Source: Impatiens glandulifera (taxonomy: Eukaryota; Streptophyta; Magnoliopsida; Ericales; Balsaminaceae). From it: a DNA stretch of 64,000 nucleotides. Below the pieces are notes generated by a model. That model did not search any database and was not told where the DNA came from. It saw nothing but the letters and a program-made list of their open reading frames with translations. The stretch spans positions 144,344,972-144,408,971 of the forward strand of contig NC_061862.1 in assembly GCF_907164915.1 (NCBI RefSeq), given 5' to 3'. A program made the translations under genes and the position numbers. Numbering within the stretch: the stretch's first letter is position 1; every line of letters begins with the position of its first letter. Positions 24,911 through 38,329 of the stretch are shown here, piece by piece.

Positions 24911-26289
24911 TAACTAGCAAATATTGAAAAGTAATTTTAATAAAATTGATTCAGATTTTGATGATAAATCATTAATAAATTTATTTGAAATATATATATT
25001 TAAAAAAATAAAAAATTTCATTTTATTATTATTATTTTTTTAATTAGTACAAGCATAAGCATGAATGTGTCTAGTCATATTTGAACCATTTACATATATT
25101 ACCAAGCTTATATAAAAAATGGACAAATATCTGTGCATAATAAAAAAAACATGTTATAATTTAAGGTAAATTTTTACGCATTTAATTTAATTGAAAATCG
25201 AACTTTAACTTCTTTTTTTAGTATTGTATGTGAATTATTTTCCTTGTTTACACATTTAATTGTGTCTTAAAATTTGGACTAAATAGATTTTATGTGATTT
25301 CTTTCTATTTTTTTCAAATTTGAAATCTCATTCTAATCTTATAGTTTATTTTTTAAGATAAAAAAGTTAAGAGCTTCTCAGAATTATTTTTAATCATTTA
25401 GTATAGAATTAGTACATTATTAAAAAAATTATAAGGACTGATATTGATTAGGATTATACTTTTGAAAACAATCTTCAATTGGATTATGATCAAATACAAT
25501 CAATGTTTGACCAGAAAAAATAGAAGCTTAATAATTTGATGTTTTGGAGTCTAAATACAACATTTATTTGATAAATTCAATTAATCTTATTCAAAATATA
25601 TAGTATATGGTAATTAAAACAATCTAGAAGAATGATGAATATTTGAAAGTGGGACCGGCCCGTTAAAATATTTATTTATTAATATATATTTTTACTTTTA
25701 ATAAATAAGTCGGATTTATTAGATAATAATAATGAATATTTGATTTACTTATACAGCATACCCTCATATCATATTTGACTAGATTACATAAATGTTTTTT
25801 TAAAAAGGAAAAAATATGAAATATTTTTAATGCATTTAACTAATACTCACACAGTAAAAAAGACGAGAAATAGATGTCGTTATTTCTTATTTCAAATTTG
25901 ATCATTTGCTACAAATTTCAAACTATTTTTATGTAACTTTTTTTTAAGGAAATTATTAACCTTATTTTATTATAGAAATATATATTTTCTTTTTATAAAA
26001 ATTGTATATATTTTATTGGACATTATAATAAATGGTTCAACATTACATAAATATAAATAGAACTTTAATTAATACACTATATCTTATTCCTTAAATTGTA
26101 ATTATAATTTCAAAAAGATCTGAAAATTTAATTTGACATAATTAATTTCAAATATTAGGTTGTTGTAAATTTGACAAAATTGTGTTTAGGATAATTTTAA
26201 AGTGTACAAATAATACTATATTTATTTTACATTTACCATCAATCTAATCAATTTGTTTATTGTGAAACATATTTTTTACCAAATTTAAA

Positions 26290-26857
26290 ATGGTTGTGAT
26301 TCGAGAAATTGAAAATGTAGAAGATGAAGTTCAGTATTTAGACTATTCGGTGGGAATTACCATATTGAAAACTCGAGTAAGTTTATTAATTTTATATTTA
26401 TATTTTTATCTTAATTGTTAGTTTTTCTTGTTCATATTTGTTTATGCTAACAGTTGACATCAAGGCAAAGTAATAAACAAAGAGAAGAAGGGAATCTCGA
26501 TGAAAACTTTGGACTAAAATTGCCTCGTGTTCGCAATAACATTTTTATCGAAACAACGGTATATCGATATTTTTTACTCGATTGAAGAATTTTAGACCGA
26601 TTCAAACTATATTCGATTTATTAGTTAATTAATTTAATAAATTTTAACCGACTGAGAATATGTGAAAGTATGTGTTTTTCTATACTGGTGATAGAGTTAT
26701 GGTCGAGAATTATAATTTTCTTCCTCTACGATGATATAATACATATTTTACTAAGGAGGGAAGATGTATTGTTTTATTACAAGTTTATTTTATTTTAATT
26801 TTGTTATATTGTTATTGATAACACATATAGTTTATTAATGTAGGAAGCAAAACAATA
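26290..26857 (+). pseudogene. Truncated inverted copy of the MBD-like gene (copy B)
   Basis: Exon 1 is complete here (26290-26376, opening MVVIREIENVEDE, donor GTAAGT), unlike copy A. Exon 2 follows a clean CAG and keeps NNIFIETT but has lost one codon. In exon 3 the acceptor region has changed and the frame soon stops. Similarity ends a few codons into exon 4. The start and promoter are intact, so it could still be transcribed, and its exons are complementary to the neighbouring gene's transcript. Confidence 0.75.
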
Positions 26858-28165
26858 TATTTTTATTTAAATAACTTTTAATATTATATATTTTGTTAAT
26901 TGTATGTTAAATTAACCTTATATCTTATTTATTCAATATTTAATTTAATAATTTATAAACACTATTTTACTATACAATAATATTCTAAACTAAAATAATA
27001 AATATTTATGAACTAATTTAAAAATGTCAAAATATAATAAATTATTTTTAAAAACTATACTATTTCTTAAATAATAATTCAATTATTATTTAACTATTAT
27101 TAATAATTATCTTAATATAATAAAATATTTTATGATAAAGATTCAACATCTACATTGACATCTTAGATTAATTATTTAATAAATATTATAATAATAGATT
27201 AATATATTTAAGATGACATTTTTTATTGTGTTTTGTAGTGATATTTTAAAACTATTAACTATTCTTATAAATATATATATAAATAAATTCATAAAATATA
27301 ATAAATATATAATCGTATCCAAACATTAAAATATATATAATTATTTTAGTATTATATTTTAATATGTTTTAATAGTTTATTATTGTAATTTATAATATTA
27401 TTGTTTAACAAAACATTTATGTTATTTTTTAAAATTATATTATAAAATTAAATATTGAAGAAAAAAATTGAAATAAAAAAGTTTATTCAAAATATATTAA
27501 AATGAGTTAGAAAAATAAAACATTACAACAATATTTAAATACAAAATTATATTAAAAATATTCAACTAACATTGTTAATTTTTTTAAACTGAGTGATTTA
27601 GATATTTCAAACTTAGTATATGGGTTAAAATTATACACTATGATATTTAGGACAAAGTTTAAACTGAAAATAATTACCTTTTACTTTTATCTAAACTAAA
27701 CTTATTCAAATACATTTTTATCCTCTAATTTTGTTTTATTTACTATTAATTATTATCTTGTAATTCTGAAATTACTTTAAAAAAATATTAGTGTTAAAAT
27801 ATATTATTTTAAATTCTAAAAAATAAATGATTAATGATTAATTTTATAAAGAGGAAAAATATATTATTATGGACTTAACAAAAATATATTATGGACGAGT
27901 AATTTGAATAATCTTTATCTATAATTAACCTAATTCGAACGAAACTCAAATATTGTACACAAATTATTAATTTGGATTTGGTTCAGTTTAAATTTGGATT
28001 GATTTTTTTTGTAATGAAACGATATATATCTTTTTCTATAAAAAAATGTTAAAAACCAACTTGTAAATAAACGATGACAAGCTAACGCAAAATAAATATT
28101 TAGTCTCTCACTTGAAAGAAAAGGGTATTTCTAGTAATTTTGTAATTAGGTTTACCATTTCTAGC
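26858..28165. other. AT-rich intergenic stretch, no gene seen
   Basis: Counterpart of 5114-6420, with only scattered differences. No ORF or element is recognised. Confidence 0.6.
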
Positions 28166-29560
28166 AAAATTTTCAATTATATAGAGATGTAAATGATATA
28201 CAATATATCTCGCGTTATCTTAAATTGGGTTACCGACACATTTCTCTCTATACTCTTTTAGAAACAATGTGCGTGGCCATTTTTCTATGATATTTATATT
28301 GTACTATATTTCTTTGTTCTACGAATCTTTGGATCTACACTTCATCCATGGTTTTTCATTTTTTGTTGGATTATCTTCATTTTGTAAATTTATATTAGAC
28401 CTTTGTAGATCTACTTTATTTGTACTTCCTTGTTTCTTATAATTCTTTATTTTTTATTCACTAGATAACTTATTCTCTTTAATGTTGTTACTTATGTCTT
28501 AATTATCTATGTTTTTAAAAACAGTGAATATCTAATCTATATTGTCTTATTCCGGTAAAATATATATTTTTTTAAAAATTTTATTAATTTATGAGTAGAT
28601 AGTTAAAGTGACTCTATTTTTATATTCCACTCATCTCAACAATTATATTGTTCATCTAATAATCGATTCAACACCTTATAAAAAAAATATACTTTGATTA
28701 TAATTATGAATATTTTTTCCATAATTTTTATAATTTCAGAAAAAGGTATGTTGGATGATTTGTTGCCGATATCGTGAAGATATAGGATGATAGTATCGTC
28801 TTTTAATTTTCTCTAGTGTGTTTAAATTTGGGTAAAATGTGTTTCATTTAAATTGAATGACTATAAATACATATTTGTTTAAAACATTATGAATTCCTAT
28901 GGTTCTAATTTTTGTGTGACCCGTATTTAATCACTAGGTTAACGCAACTCTCTCAGTGAGAACGTTTTTATTGGAAATCAAGTTGTTTGATATTTTTTTT
29001 AAACTCCTTATTTTAGTATTTTAGTGCTTTGATAGTTATAATTTAAAATCTACCTTTGATAGAAAGTCTAATTCATCTCTCTCAAGTAAATAGAAATGTC
29101 TTTTCAAATCATTATTTTTTTATATTCTCAATTTCTTTATTTGTTGTTTTAGTCTTTCAACTATATTTTTTTTGATTAAAAATAATTATAAATATCAGTT
29201 AGAACTTTAGCATTAAGTATTAAATTTTTTTACTATTGTTGTATTTTACATTGTTTCTTCTTTCATTATTTTTAGATTTGTATTCACATCAAGATAAAAA
29301 GGTTAGTATCTTCTCTATATTATTTACAATAATTTACTTTAAAATTATTTAAAATTATGATCAAATAAAAATTATTCAATGAAATAATGTTGTTGAAGAA
29401 AAAATTAATTGGATTATGAGCTAATCCAAGTATAATGTTGGATAAGAAAAACAAATTTAATACAATATTTATTTGATATATTATTTGTTTTAAAATTCAA
29501 AAATACCAATAATATAGAACTTACTTTTAATTTAAAACCTTTAATTAAGTATAAATCTAA
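28166..29560 (+). other. Beta unit 5' region, copy B
   Basis: Counterpart of 6421-7960 with about 155 bp missing near 28694. The exon-like pieces near 28525 and 29275 are retained. No protein can be assigned. Confidence 0.35.
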
Positions 29561-29567
29561 GTTTACC

Positions 29568-30100
29568 TTATCATTTTCTTACTTTGATAGTTTCTATATG
29601 TTTTTTTTATCTTCCATCCTTGAAGCCTAGCAAACAATGCAATGGATGGTTTCGTTTCCTACATGTTTTAAATCATATATTTTATCAAAAATAAAATTAA
29701 AGTGATTTTAACAAACAAAAAAAATAAAAATGAAATTAACTAGTAATAATATAATAATTCATCATTCCTTAGTAGAATATGCATGATTTCTTCTAAGAGG
29801 ACAAAATTTATATGTCTAGACCATATTTCTGTCTTCAATAGGATAAGACTTACTTAGACACATTCTTCTCTATTAAAATAAATTGTTTTAGATATTTAAT
29901 TTGTTAAAAAACTAAAAAGTAAAGAAATTATTTAACAAATAAATTTAATAATTTCAACCATTTGTCTAAAACTTTGTATTTAGAAGAGAAATATATTAAT
30001 ATAACGTTGTTTGGATGAAAATGTTTTCATGAAAATCCCGTGGCAACTTAAAAACAAATTTTTCAACGATTTTCTCCTTTCAATCTACTCATTTAGTTTG
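29568..30100 (-). pseudogene. Beta-unit MBD-like gene remnant, minus strand (copy B)
   Basis: Counterpart of 7963-8500. The exon-4 equivalent (about 29660-29570) still reads LQGWKIKK but has lost a base before the donor, shifting the frame of the KKNDK segment. Equivalents of exons 3 and 2 are recognisable further upstream on the minus strand. Degenerate. Confidence 0.55.
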
Positions 30101-30185
30101 GCGTACAATGTTTAGAAACAATAAGTATGAAAAATCATTAATGTCTGTTTTAGTTGTCCATACTTATTTATTTTAATTAGTTAAC

Positions 30186-31219
30186 CAGTAGGGCTATGCA
30201 AAAAAAACGGAAAATCGGTAACCCAACCGAACCGATAGTTAACTGATTTCATTTTAATGGTTTATATGTTAACCGGTTCTAGCGGTTCCGGTTAAGCGGT
30301 TTTTTACCGGTTAAACGGTTCGGTTTTCGGTTTCCTTATTTTTCTAACGGTTTAACCGGTAAACCGGTAATAATTTAATTATATATTTTTATATTTTATA
30401 ATTTGTATTAGTTATTTTATAAATATTTTTTATAGAATAATTTTTAAAAAATATTATAATTTATATAAAATTTTACAAAAATAAATTAAAAACAAATTGA
30501 AATAATTTCATTAAAATATGTAAAATTGTTTTTAGGAATTATAAATTAACAAAATCAAAATAGTTAAGCAAATTAAAATTTGATGTCTTCAAAGTTCAAC
30601 CTTCAGTTTATGTTTTAACTTTCTCTCCAACACGTCCAATACAGAAACACCTAAAATCAAAGTTATAAATTATAATTTACCAATTTACTTCCCGTTCTAT
30701 CGGTTGAGAAGGAGATTCTATCATATTCATTTACACTTATATGGTCAAAGACTAATCGACATAATGAATTTGAATTTTCTCAAGGAACATATAAAACCTA
30801 ACAGAATAGCTATAAAATATATTATATTGTGACAATAAAATTATATTTTATAACATATTCCTAAATATATAATAAAATATATTATTATAATATAATATAT
30901 TTATATTATATTATACTAATAATATAATATAATATATTATAATAGAGACAAAAAAAGGATGAAAAATAGTATAATAGGAAAGTACAAACAATAATTTTAA
31001 TTTTTTATAAATTTATTACTTAATTTTAAAAAATTGAATTATCGGTTCATGGTTAAACCCGGTTAACCGGCCAGAACCGACCAAAACCGGTAGAATTAGA
31101 ACCGGTAAAACCGATACCATTAACGGCCGGTTAACCGGTTTATAAAATAAAAAGCCAAAACCGGTATTAACCGGAACCGTTTAACTAGTTAACCGGTTAA
31201 CCGGCCGGTTGAACACTCC
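30186..31219 (+). mobile_element. Non-autonomous hAT-like element, 1.03 kb, CCGGTTAACCGG-rich ends
   Basis: The insertion is absent from copy A, where the site TAGTTGAC is single at 8575-8582. In copy B it is flanked by TAGTTAAC (30178-30185) and TAGTTGAC (31220-31227), an 8-bp duplication with one mismatch, as expected for hAT. The outer ends are related (TAGGGCTATGCAAA on the left; TAGGAGTGTTCAA on the reverse-complemented right, counting the adjoining T). Both subterminal regions are packed with AACCGGTT / GGTTAACCGG motifs; the middle is AT-rich with no transposase. Confidence 0.75.
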
Positions 31220-31227
31220 TAGTTGAC

Positions 31228-31895
31228 AGCAAAAAAATGGTAATTAAAAGAGCGGAAAGCTCGATGAAAATGTTAAGATTTTCACAAAAATATTTTCATC
31301 AAATTAACGTTTATTGGTATTTTTTCTTCAAACACAGTGCTAGATAAATAGTACAAATTATAATATTAGATTTATTTGTGAACTAATTTCATTATTTTTA
31401 TTTTTTTTTAGCAAACAAGAATATGTCAAAGTATGTCTTGTCTTAATGATGACCAGGATTTGGTCTAAATATATCAATTTCATCTTCTTTAAAGATATGA
31501 TGCATATTCTACTAAGGACGTGTATGTATATATTATATTATTATTAGTTTATTTATTTTATTTTTGTTAAAATCATTTTAATTTTGTTTTTGATAAAACA
31601 CATTATTTACAAATGTATGAAGTGAACCCATCCATTATATTCTTTACTAGGCTTAAAGAATGGAAAATAAGAAAAACACATAGAAAGATAAAAGTAAAAT
31701 ATGTGACAAAGTAAACTGTAACCTTATACTTAATTAAAGTTTTTAAATTAATAAATTCTATATATTTTATTAATATGTGAATAGTTTTTTACAGTTTTAC
31801 TATCATTATAATGATACTGAAAAGATATTTTGCGACCCATGGTGGTTTGCTGTTCAAGATCTTCTCTTAGGAATGGGGTTTGCTGGATTGGGAAG
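31228..31895 (+). pseudogene. Beta-unit MBD-like gene remnant, plus strand (copy B)
   Basis: Counterpart of 8588-9260. An exon-3-like piece near 31405-31510 reads GIW and SINFIFFKDMMHIL-like sequence, and an exon-5-like piece starts at 31795 after TTACAG with FYYHYND. No open structure. In copy B it is separated from its head-to-head partner by the hAT-like element. Confidence 0.5.
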
Positions 31896-32267
31896 TTATT
31901 GCAGAAGCAATATATATCTTCTAAAAGTTATGTTTTAAGTTTTCTTAGATTTATCATCTCTTCTATCATGGCGGTAGGAAGAGGTGAATAACCCCCAACT
32001 TAACTTTACGTAATATTTGATCGGAGTCAGCTATGTAAAACCGAATCATAATCACTCGTGGAGTTGATGATATGATTATTTGACTCAAATTTAGCTACAA
32101 GTATGATGGGATTGGCAACTTTTAATTAATAATGTTCTATATTTTCAGCATTTGTTAATATATTCTTCAGTATTATTTTTTTGGCCAATTTAAATTATTT
32201 ATTATGCAAATATATTGATTTTCAAAGAAAAAACATAGGTCATTTGCATCAACTTTGAGGTGTTATT

Positions 32268-32283
32268 AAAAATTACTTTTGTT
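32268..32283 (+). other. Empty LINE target site
   Basis: AAAAATTACTTTTGTT occurs once here, in sequence otherwise matching both flanks of the LINE in copy A. It represents the pre-insertion state. Confidence 0.9.
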
Positions 32284-32447
32284 AGTTTAGCTATTTTAGT
32301 GGGTTATAAATACAGAAGTAATAAAAGTCCTTAAATACTAAAATAAAAAAGCTCAAAACTTCTATCATTAGAAAGAGATTCATTTTCTTAAATGTTCGTG
32401 TGGAGATGTAACACATAGGACCCAACCAACCATCCATGGACTAGGGC

Positions 32448-32452
32448 AGACC
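32448..32452 (+). other. Empty solo-LTR target site
   Basis: AGACC occurs once here between flanks matching 11881-11890 and 12398-12450, showing the site before the copia element inserted in copy A. Confidence 0.88.
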
Positions 32453-32609
32453 CTAAGGTAAACCATTCAAAAAATAATTAGTAAATGTAATATGTTAAAG
32501 TCAACACAATAGGTTATATAACACATTAGTAATATTTGTCCATTTCTTTTTAATATAGGCAATAACCAATATGAAGAAGCACAATGTGTAATGAACAAAA
32601 GTTTAGAAA

Positions 32610-32825
32610 TTCTATACCATCTTACAACTAACAGCAAAATATAATCGCAATATAATTGCTTCCATCTTACAACCAGCAGAAAAATATCTTCACAAAGTAA
32701 TTGCTTCCATCTTACAACTAACAACAAAATATAACCCTAATCGATACAAGAAGCAATTTCCAATCATAGCAAAATATAATTTCTTCCATCTTACTGTGAA
32801 CAGCAAAATATAAGTCCAATATAAT
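32610..32825 (+). repeat. Roughly 45-bp tandem repeat (copy B)
   Basis: Counterpart of 12568-12785, with the phrase CCATCTTACAACTA or close variants recurring about every 45 bp. Confidence 0.7.
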
Positions 32826-32903
32826 CACCTAATTGATACAAGCAATTTCTCAAAAAAAAAATATAGATATATGGGACTTACTTCTCCCTTGGCTTGTTTG
32901 TAT

Positions 32904-33406
32904 GGAATGGGTCGGTACGGTATATTTTAATGTTTTATCCATACTTTATACTTTACCTAAAATATTGGTATGCAAAAAAATGCATACTTTTACCTTACCT
33001 TGATTTCGGTATACCTTGATTTCGATATACCTTAATTTCGGTATAGAAAAAATTCATACATTTACCTTACCTTAATTTCGGTACGGTATCGGTATTATAC
33101 CTTTGATACCTAAAACCATATTAACTTAAAAAAAATCAATCTCATCGGTAAGATAGAGATTAGATATATTGAATAATATTTCAAAAATTATATTTCTATA
33201 ATTAACTTAATATAAAATCTATTTAATTCTTTCCTTATAAGTATTATATATTTTAACTTATAAATACTATTTTGGTATTTCGGTATAACTCGATATACTA
33301 AAATTATAAAAATCTCATACATTTACCGTACTAATAATTTCGGTATCGGTATTATACCTTACCTATTTTTCGGTATACCTTAAAAATCGATATTTTCCCA
33401 CCCCTA
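32904..33406 (+). mobile_element. Non-autonomous hAT-like element with CGGTATACC motifs
   Basis: This sequence of about 503 bp interrupts TTTGTATCTTTGTG, which is continuous in copy A (about 12851). The right end is CCCACCCCTA, i.e. TAGGGGTGGG inverted, a typical hAT-type terminus. The left end GGAATGGGTCGG is similar but seems to have lost a few bases together with the left target duplication. Direct and inverted CGGTATACC and TTTCGGTA motifs fill both subterminal parts. There is no coding capacity. Confidence 0.6.
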
Positions 33407-34517
33407 ATCTTTGTGAATGTCATCATCTTGTTCAATATATTAATTTAAATTATTATTTTAATAAAATTGATTATTTATATTTTAATATATTAATTTAAAT
33501 TATTATTTTTTAAATTTCATTATTTATATATTTACACATTTAAATTATTATTATTTTTATTTATTTTTATAAAATAGAAATACAATATAATAAAAATGAT
33601 AATTATTTAAACTTAACCACAAAATATTACAAAAATAAAATTTTACTAAACACAACGAAATTAAGCATTTGGAGAACAAAATAAAAATAAAAATGTTCAT
33701 CAACGAAACGTAACATAAAAAATGTTCATCAACAGTAATAAATAATATAATAAATATTCATTTAATGATTTTCATAAATACTTACTAAATAATTTTTATT
33801 ATGAATAATTTAGTATAATTTTTTTTATTATGTTCTGTTGTTAAAAAAAAGTAAGTATTGTAATATATATTATAGTTTAATAAAAATGTGGTTAAAAAAT
33901 TATAAATATATATTATTATATTATCAAAATTAAATTATTATCATATATATATTATTTAATGTATTAATAATAATTAAAATCATAAACTAATTTTAAATTT
34001 TAAAAATAAACTAATCAATTAATAAATAAAAATAATATCAGGAGAGAATGATTAGGAGACTTAAAATTTCTATTTATATAATTTATTTATTTAAGTTAAT
34101 ATTTTATTTTAATTAATTTATTTAAGTTAATATTTTATTTTAATATTTTAATTTAGTAGGTTTAGTTGTGATTATATATATTACATTTATAAAATTATAT
34201 AATTTATTAACTAAATGAGAATCTAAATAGATTTAGAGAAAATATTAATGTAAAGTTCAGTAGTTTAGGTAATGTGTCTAATTATGTTTATGTTGTTTCG
34301 TGTGTATATTTTTGTCTGTGTCGTGTCTATACTTGTGTCGTGTTCGTGTCGACTCGTGACCGTGTTACGATCGTATAAATTCATAATTGTGTCGTCTCGT
34401 ACTTGTGTCATGTCCAACTCACGACCCGAGTAAGATAATATTGTATTGTGTCGTTTTGTACTAATATCGTATTGAATAATGTTGGTTTTTGTTGATCTAA
34501 CCTATTTCCTAGCTCTA
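33407..34517. other. Copy B sequence replacing the start of the satellite array, no gene
   Basis: The first 50 bp match copy A (12857-12907). The rest is AT-rich with a GTGTCGTGTTCGTGTCGAC-rich stretch at about 34315-34445, reminiscent of the satellite's GTGTCG segment but not alignable as a monomer. Nothing coding is seen. Confidence 0.5.
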
Positions 34518-36328
34518 CCAAAGACTGCAACATATCCGTTAAGTTAAATAGTAGTTGAATGTATGACTTATGTCTCCATATGTAAGCCAAAGTCCACATG
34601 TATTACTGATATTAGCACATCAACCATATTCATTACATAACTCATTCAAACATGAAATCGCCTTAGTTGTACGCACATAATTAGAGTATGTAAAAAAGTT
34701 AATCTCTATCTATAAATTATGAGTCAAACTTCTTACTTTTTTTTCTTAAAGGATTTATAGAGTGAAGAAGAAAAATGTGAAGTAATTAGGAAAGAAATTT
34801 GGAATGAGTTTAAGAAAGATTTGAAACTAAAACTAAATATATATAAATTTCGAAGTTTATTTTTTTTAATTAAAAAGTACTTATAACCTTTAAATTAGGA
34901 ATCTAGGTGCATAAATTGAAGATAATGCATGTAAATTGAGAACTACTTACTCCCAATTTAGGGCAGGACCTGACCCACAAGTCATTGCTTCTGTATAAAA
35001 TTTCTATTTTTTAACTTTCTTGTGGTGGAGAGTTCAACTTTATTTTCATACAATATAATATGCTAAACAAAATAGTGAGAAACATATTTTATAACATAAT
35101 ATTTGTAATTATTAATAAAGTTTTATGCACATACATAGTTAAAGTTGGGCATTGTGCATAAACATGCGACTCGGACAAGTCGTGTTAGACTTTCAATCGT
35201 GTCATATCGTGTAATGTCTCAATCTTATGTGTGTTGTGTCGTGTCTTCACTCACTCAAAATATTATGATCCACATGCTATTTCGTCTCACGTTAATTTGT
35301 GTCGTGATAACTCGTGTTTTGTGTTATTTCAACTATAGTTGATCATCGTTTTGATTCAATCGTGTCGATGCCCGTTTTCATGTGTGTCATATATATATAT
35401 ATATTTAATAATATTGTTAGTAAAAATATTAAAATATAATTATTAATTTATTTATTTATTTATTAAATTAATATATAAATATTATAATACACTGACTCTT
35501 TCGTATCGTGTTAATCCGGGTCCACGAGTTTATTCGTTTCATGCTAACTCATATTTAAATTGGTGTTTTGTGTTATTCTAAATAAAATTGGTCATCGTAT
35601 CTACTCAATTGTGTCATGTCAATAACTGTTTTCTTATAATAAACCCTAATGTTAAAAAAATGTTTAATTAGCTAGTAAGGCTACTAATTAAATAAAATTA
35701 GCAATTTCATTAATTAAAAAGAATGATTACATACTTTGTTGGCATATGCGGACTATATACAATATTAGGATGCATAATTTTTCTAAAAACAACTATGCAT
35801 CCACCATCTTCTCTCGAACAGTGAGAAAAGACTTTAGGCATAACATGTTGCGAAGTCAACCTCGATAAGACAGATGAATGACCCTGGCCAAACCCAAAAA
35901 TTCCGTCGATGGCTCAACATCCCTCAAATATTGGCCCATTGGCCGAAGTGCTACACCTATTAAACCAAATTCAAATTAATAGATGTTTCCTAGAGAGATA
36001 CGTAACTAATACAAAAAAAATATTCCACTGTTCTCAATTCGGATAGAAACTACCTAATGTTCTCCGATCAATTAATTATTACACAAAAATAATGGAAGAG
36101 TATGTCACCAAAGACTGCAACGTTGCATATCCGTTAAATAGTATCCGGATGCATAATTTCCGTCTACATATGTAAGCCAAAGTCCACATGGACTACTACT
36201 ATCAGCACATCAACCATATTTATTACATTACTCATTCAAACATGAAATCATCATAATTATTAATAATGATATAAATATTTATTTGTTTTTGGAATTTAAG
36301 TTTATTTATTTTGGACAAACATAATATC
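34518..36328 (+). repeat. Satellite monomer fragments (copy B, left part)
   Basis: Pieces of the 945-bp monomer: about 34518-34664, 35135-35390 and a nearly complete one at 35488-36328 (anchor GGCCGAAGTG at about 35942). Between the first two pieces lies about 465 bp of unrelated sequence. The stretch after 35390, with its (AT)n run, resembles the end of the copy-A array near 17890-17950, so the block has been rearranged. Confidence 0.75.
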
Positions 36329-36374
36329 GGAATAGAAGCAAGTGCGGACGGACCTTGCTTTACTCTGGAATCAA

Positions 36375-37262
36375 CTATCCAGAGTCCTTCTTCGAAGAAC
36401 TTTTCTGGCTAGTAGAACTAGCCTCTGATTCGTTCATGGTTCTTGTTCTTTTGGCTCCCGTCGAAAAAATAGAAGCCGCAGGTTGTTTAGAACGAGTGAC
36501 GGATCTTCCACCCGTCTGTTGGCTCGACGCGCCAGATAGAGACTCCTTGGAGTTCTTCATTCGAACGAGAGTGTTGGCGATTGTAAAGACGTTGAACACT
36601 CAGCAAGATTTAATCGGCTCGAAATCCCCCATGGGGACCCCTAAGTGTTCCAGTAAACGACTAAGTTGAGCAGCAAAGCTCAAACTCTCCTTATTCTTGA
36701 GATCAATCGTCGCACACAGGTTCAAGAACAGCGTTAAGGCCTAGTTAACCTGGATACCCTTTGAAATGGTTGTCATATAGTCAAAACAATTCTGACTATA
36801 GAGATGAAACGATCCCTCCCTCCCTTGAAGAGCTTTAGCAACAACATCATTCAACAATATGAAATGGGGTTTAAGAACCTTCTTACTCCCGTTTAATCTG
36901 ATTTCTGAATTGTCGGCTGAGAAAACAGTCTTCATTTCCGCAGTGATTTATGATGGGAGATTCAAGTTGAACGTATGGTCATCTGCTAGAAGTTCGAAGA
37001 ACTCCGCATAGGACGCCTCATTGAAAGAAATAATTGTATTATTCACCATTGTTGTGATAGAATCGTCAACCATAGTTGTCGATTTAAAGAACTCTCGGAC
37101 TTCTTTCTCGTAGAATATGAACGGCCTGCCGAGATACTTCCCGAGACCAAAGTATTCCAAAGATCTAAACATGTCAACCACCTCATGTTGATCGAATGTA
37201 TATACAGAAGGAAAATCCACCTGTAAAGTACAGTGTCCGAGGGTGATTCTCTTGTTGCCCAT
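36375..37262 (-). pseudogene. Accessory ORF with three in-frame stops, 296 codons
   Basis: One reading frame runs from ATG 37262 (MGNKRITLGHC) to 36375 with no frameshift, broken only by stops at 36950-36948 (TAA), 36743-36741 (TAG) and 36602-36600 (TGA). Recognisable stretches are VDMFRSLEYFGLGKYLG, FYEKEVREFF, KPHFILLNDVVAKAL and a Lys/Arg/Ser-rich C-terminus. From memory this order matches a hypothetical-protein family very abundant in Gesneriaceae gene sets and associated with retroelements; its function is unknown. The TAG stands where a tryptophan is expected after VN. A leader with a TATA-like motif precedes it. It may be an extra ORF of the copia family or an independent repeat. Confidence 0.6.
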
Positions 37263-37380
37263 TTTGAAAGGAAGATGAACAAACACAAAATGAACAAGGG
37301 TTTTTAGAGAGAAGTTTGAAGAAATCTAGGGTTCGTGAGAGATTTGAGAGAGAAAAACTTTTCGATCTCATGCACGATGT

Positions 37381-37390
37381 CCTTAAATAG
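37381..37390 (-). promoter_or_regulatory. TATA-like motif before the accessory ORF
   Basis: On the minus strand CTATTTAAGG lies about 120 bp before ATG 37262, followed by a CT-rich leader (TTTTTCTCTCTCAAATCTCT). A similar TATTTAAAG occurs in the LTR near 40621, suggesting related promoters. Confidence 0.4.
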
Positions 37391-38329
37391 ATTTCTAGGA
37401 GTCGCATGGCTTAATCGTCGCTTTTCCTAGGGGTAAGACCCATTAATTAATGTTAGACGTCCTTTCCCATAGAGTCATCATTAATTTTTGGGTTATATAA
37501 GTCATTTTCTCTTAACTTGAAAGACATGTGTCTTCATGTTATTCGGAGATGACTATTTTTATGTTTGAACGGGAAAATTAGATGACACGGCATGTGGGAC
37601 AGCTGTCCTTAATAGTCTAATACACACGTAGTTAGACATTTTTCTTACTTCTACAATCTATGAGATCTAAGCGTCTATTAAACGCATGGATCTATTAGAC
37701 GCAAGCGTCTAATCACGTGTCATACAGACGTCTAACGTCTATTAGACGTTGACGTCTAATTACGCATGAACAACACGTATTAGACGTGTGTTTATTTATA
37801 CGTGAGCATCCAATTGCTCTTGTCTTATAAATGTCTAACGTCTATTAGACGTCATCGTCTAACCGCGTAGGTTATTAACCAAGACGCATTGACTTAGATG
37901 CATAGAGTGTGTAGGTAAAAATACGTCTAAGTACATGTTTTTCTTCTTCTTTTTAGACGACCTAGTCTAATAGACTGATTAAATCATTTTGTCTGCGTGC
38001 ATCTTTATTTCCATAATAAATTTTCCCTCTCATTTTGTGCATGTACAAAATGAATAAATGAATGTTTTTAGGTCCTTAAGACCAAAAATATTCTTGAAAC
38101 ATAAAACACTTAGTCCTTAGGAATGGAAATGACCATTATTGATCTCCTAAAATGTATACTCAGAATAGTATGCTCCATGCTTCCTTCCTACAGCTTTCCT
38201 GTATCACTTACACAAGAAAATATTTACAAACTTTGGTACCCACATTCAATTGGGTCCTCGATCAATCAGTCCTTTAGGAATCCATATTTGAGTTATTTTG
38301 ATGGATTTCCCATTTTGTGTTTTAATTAG

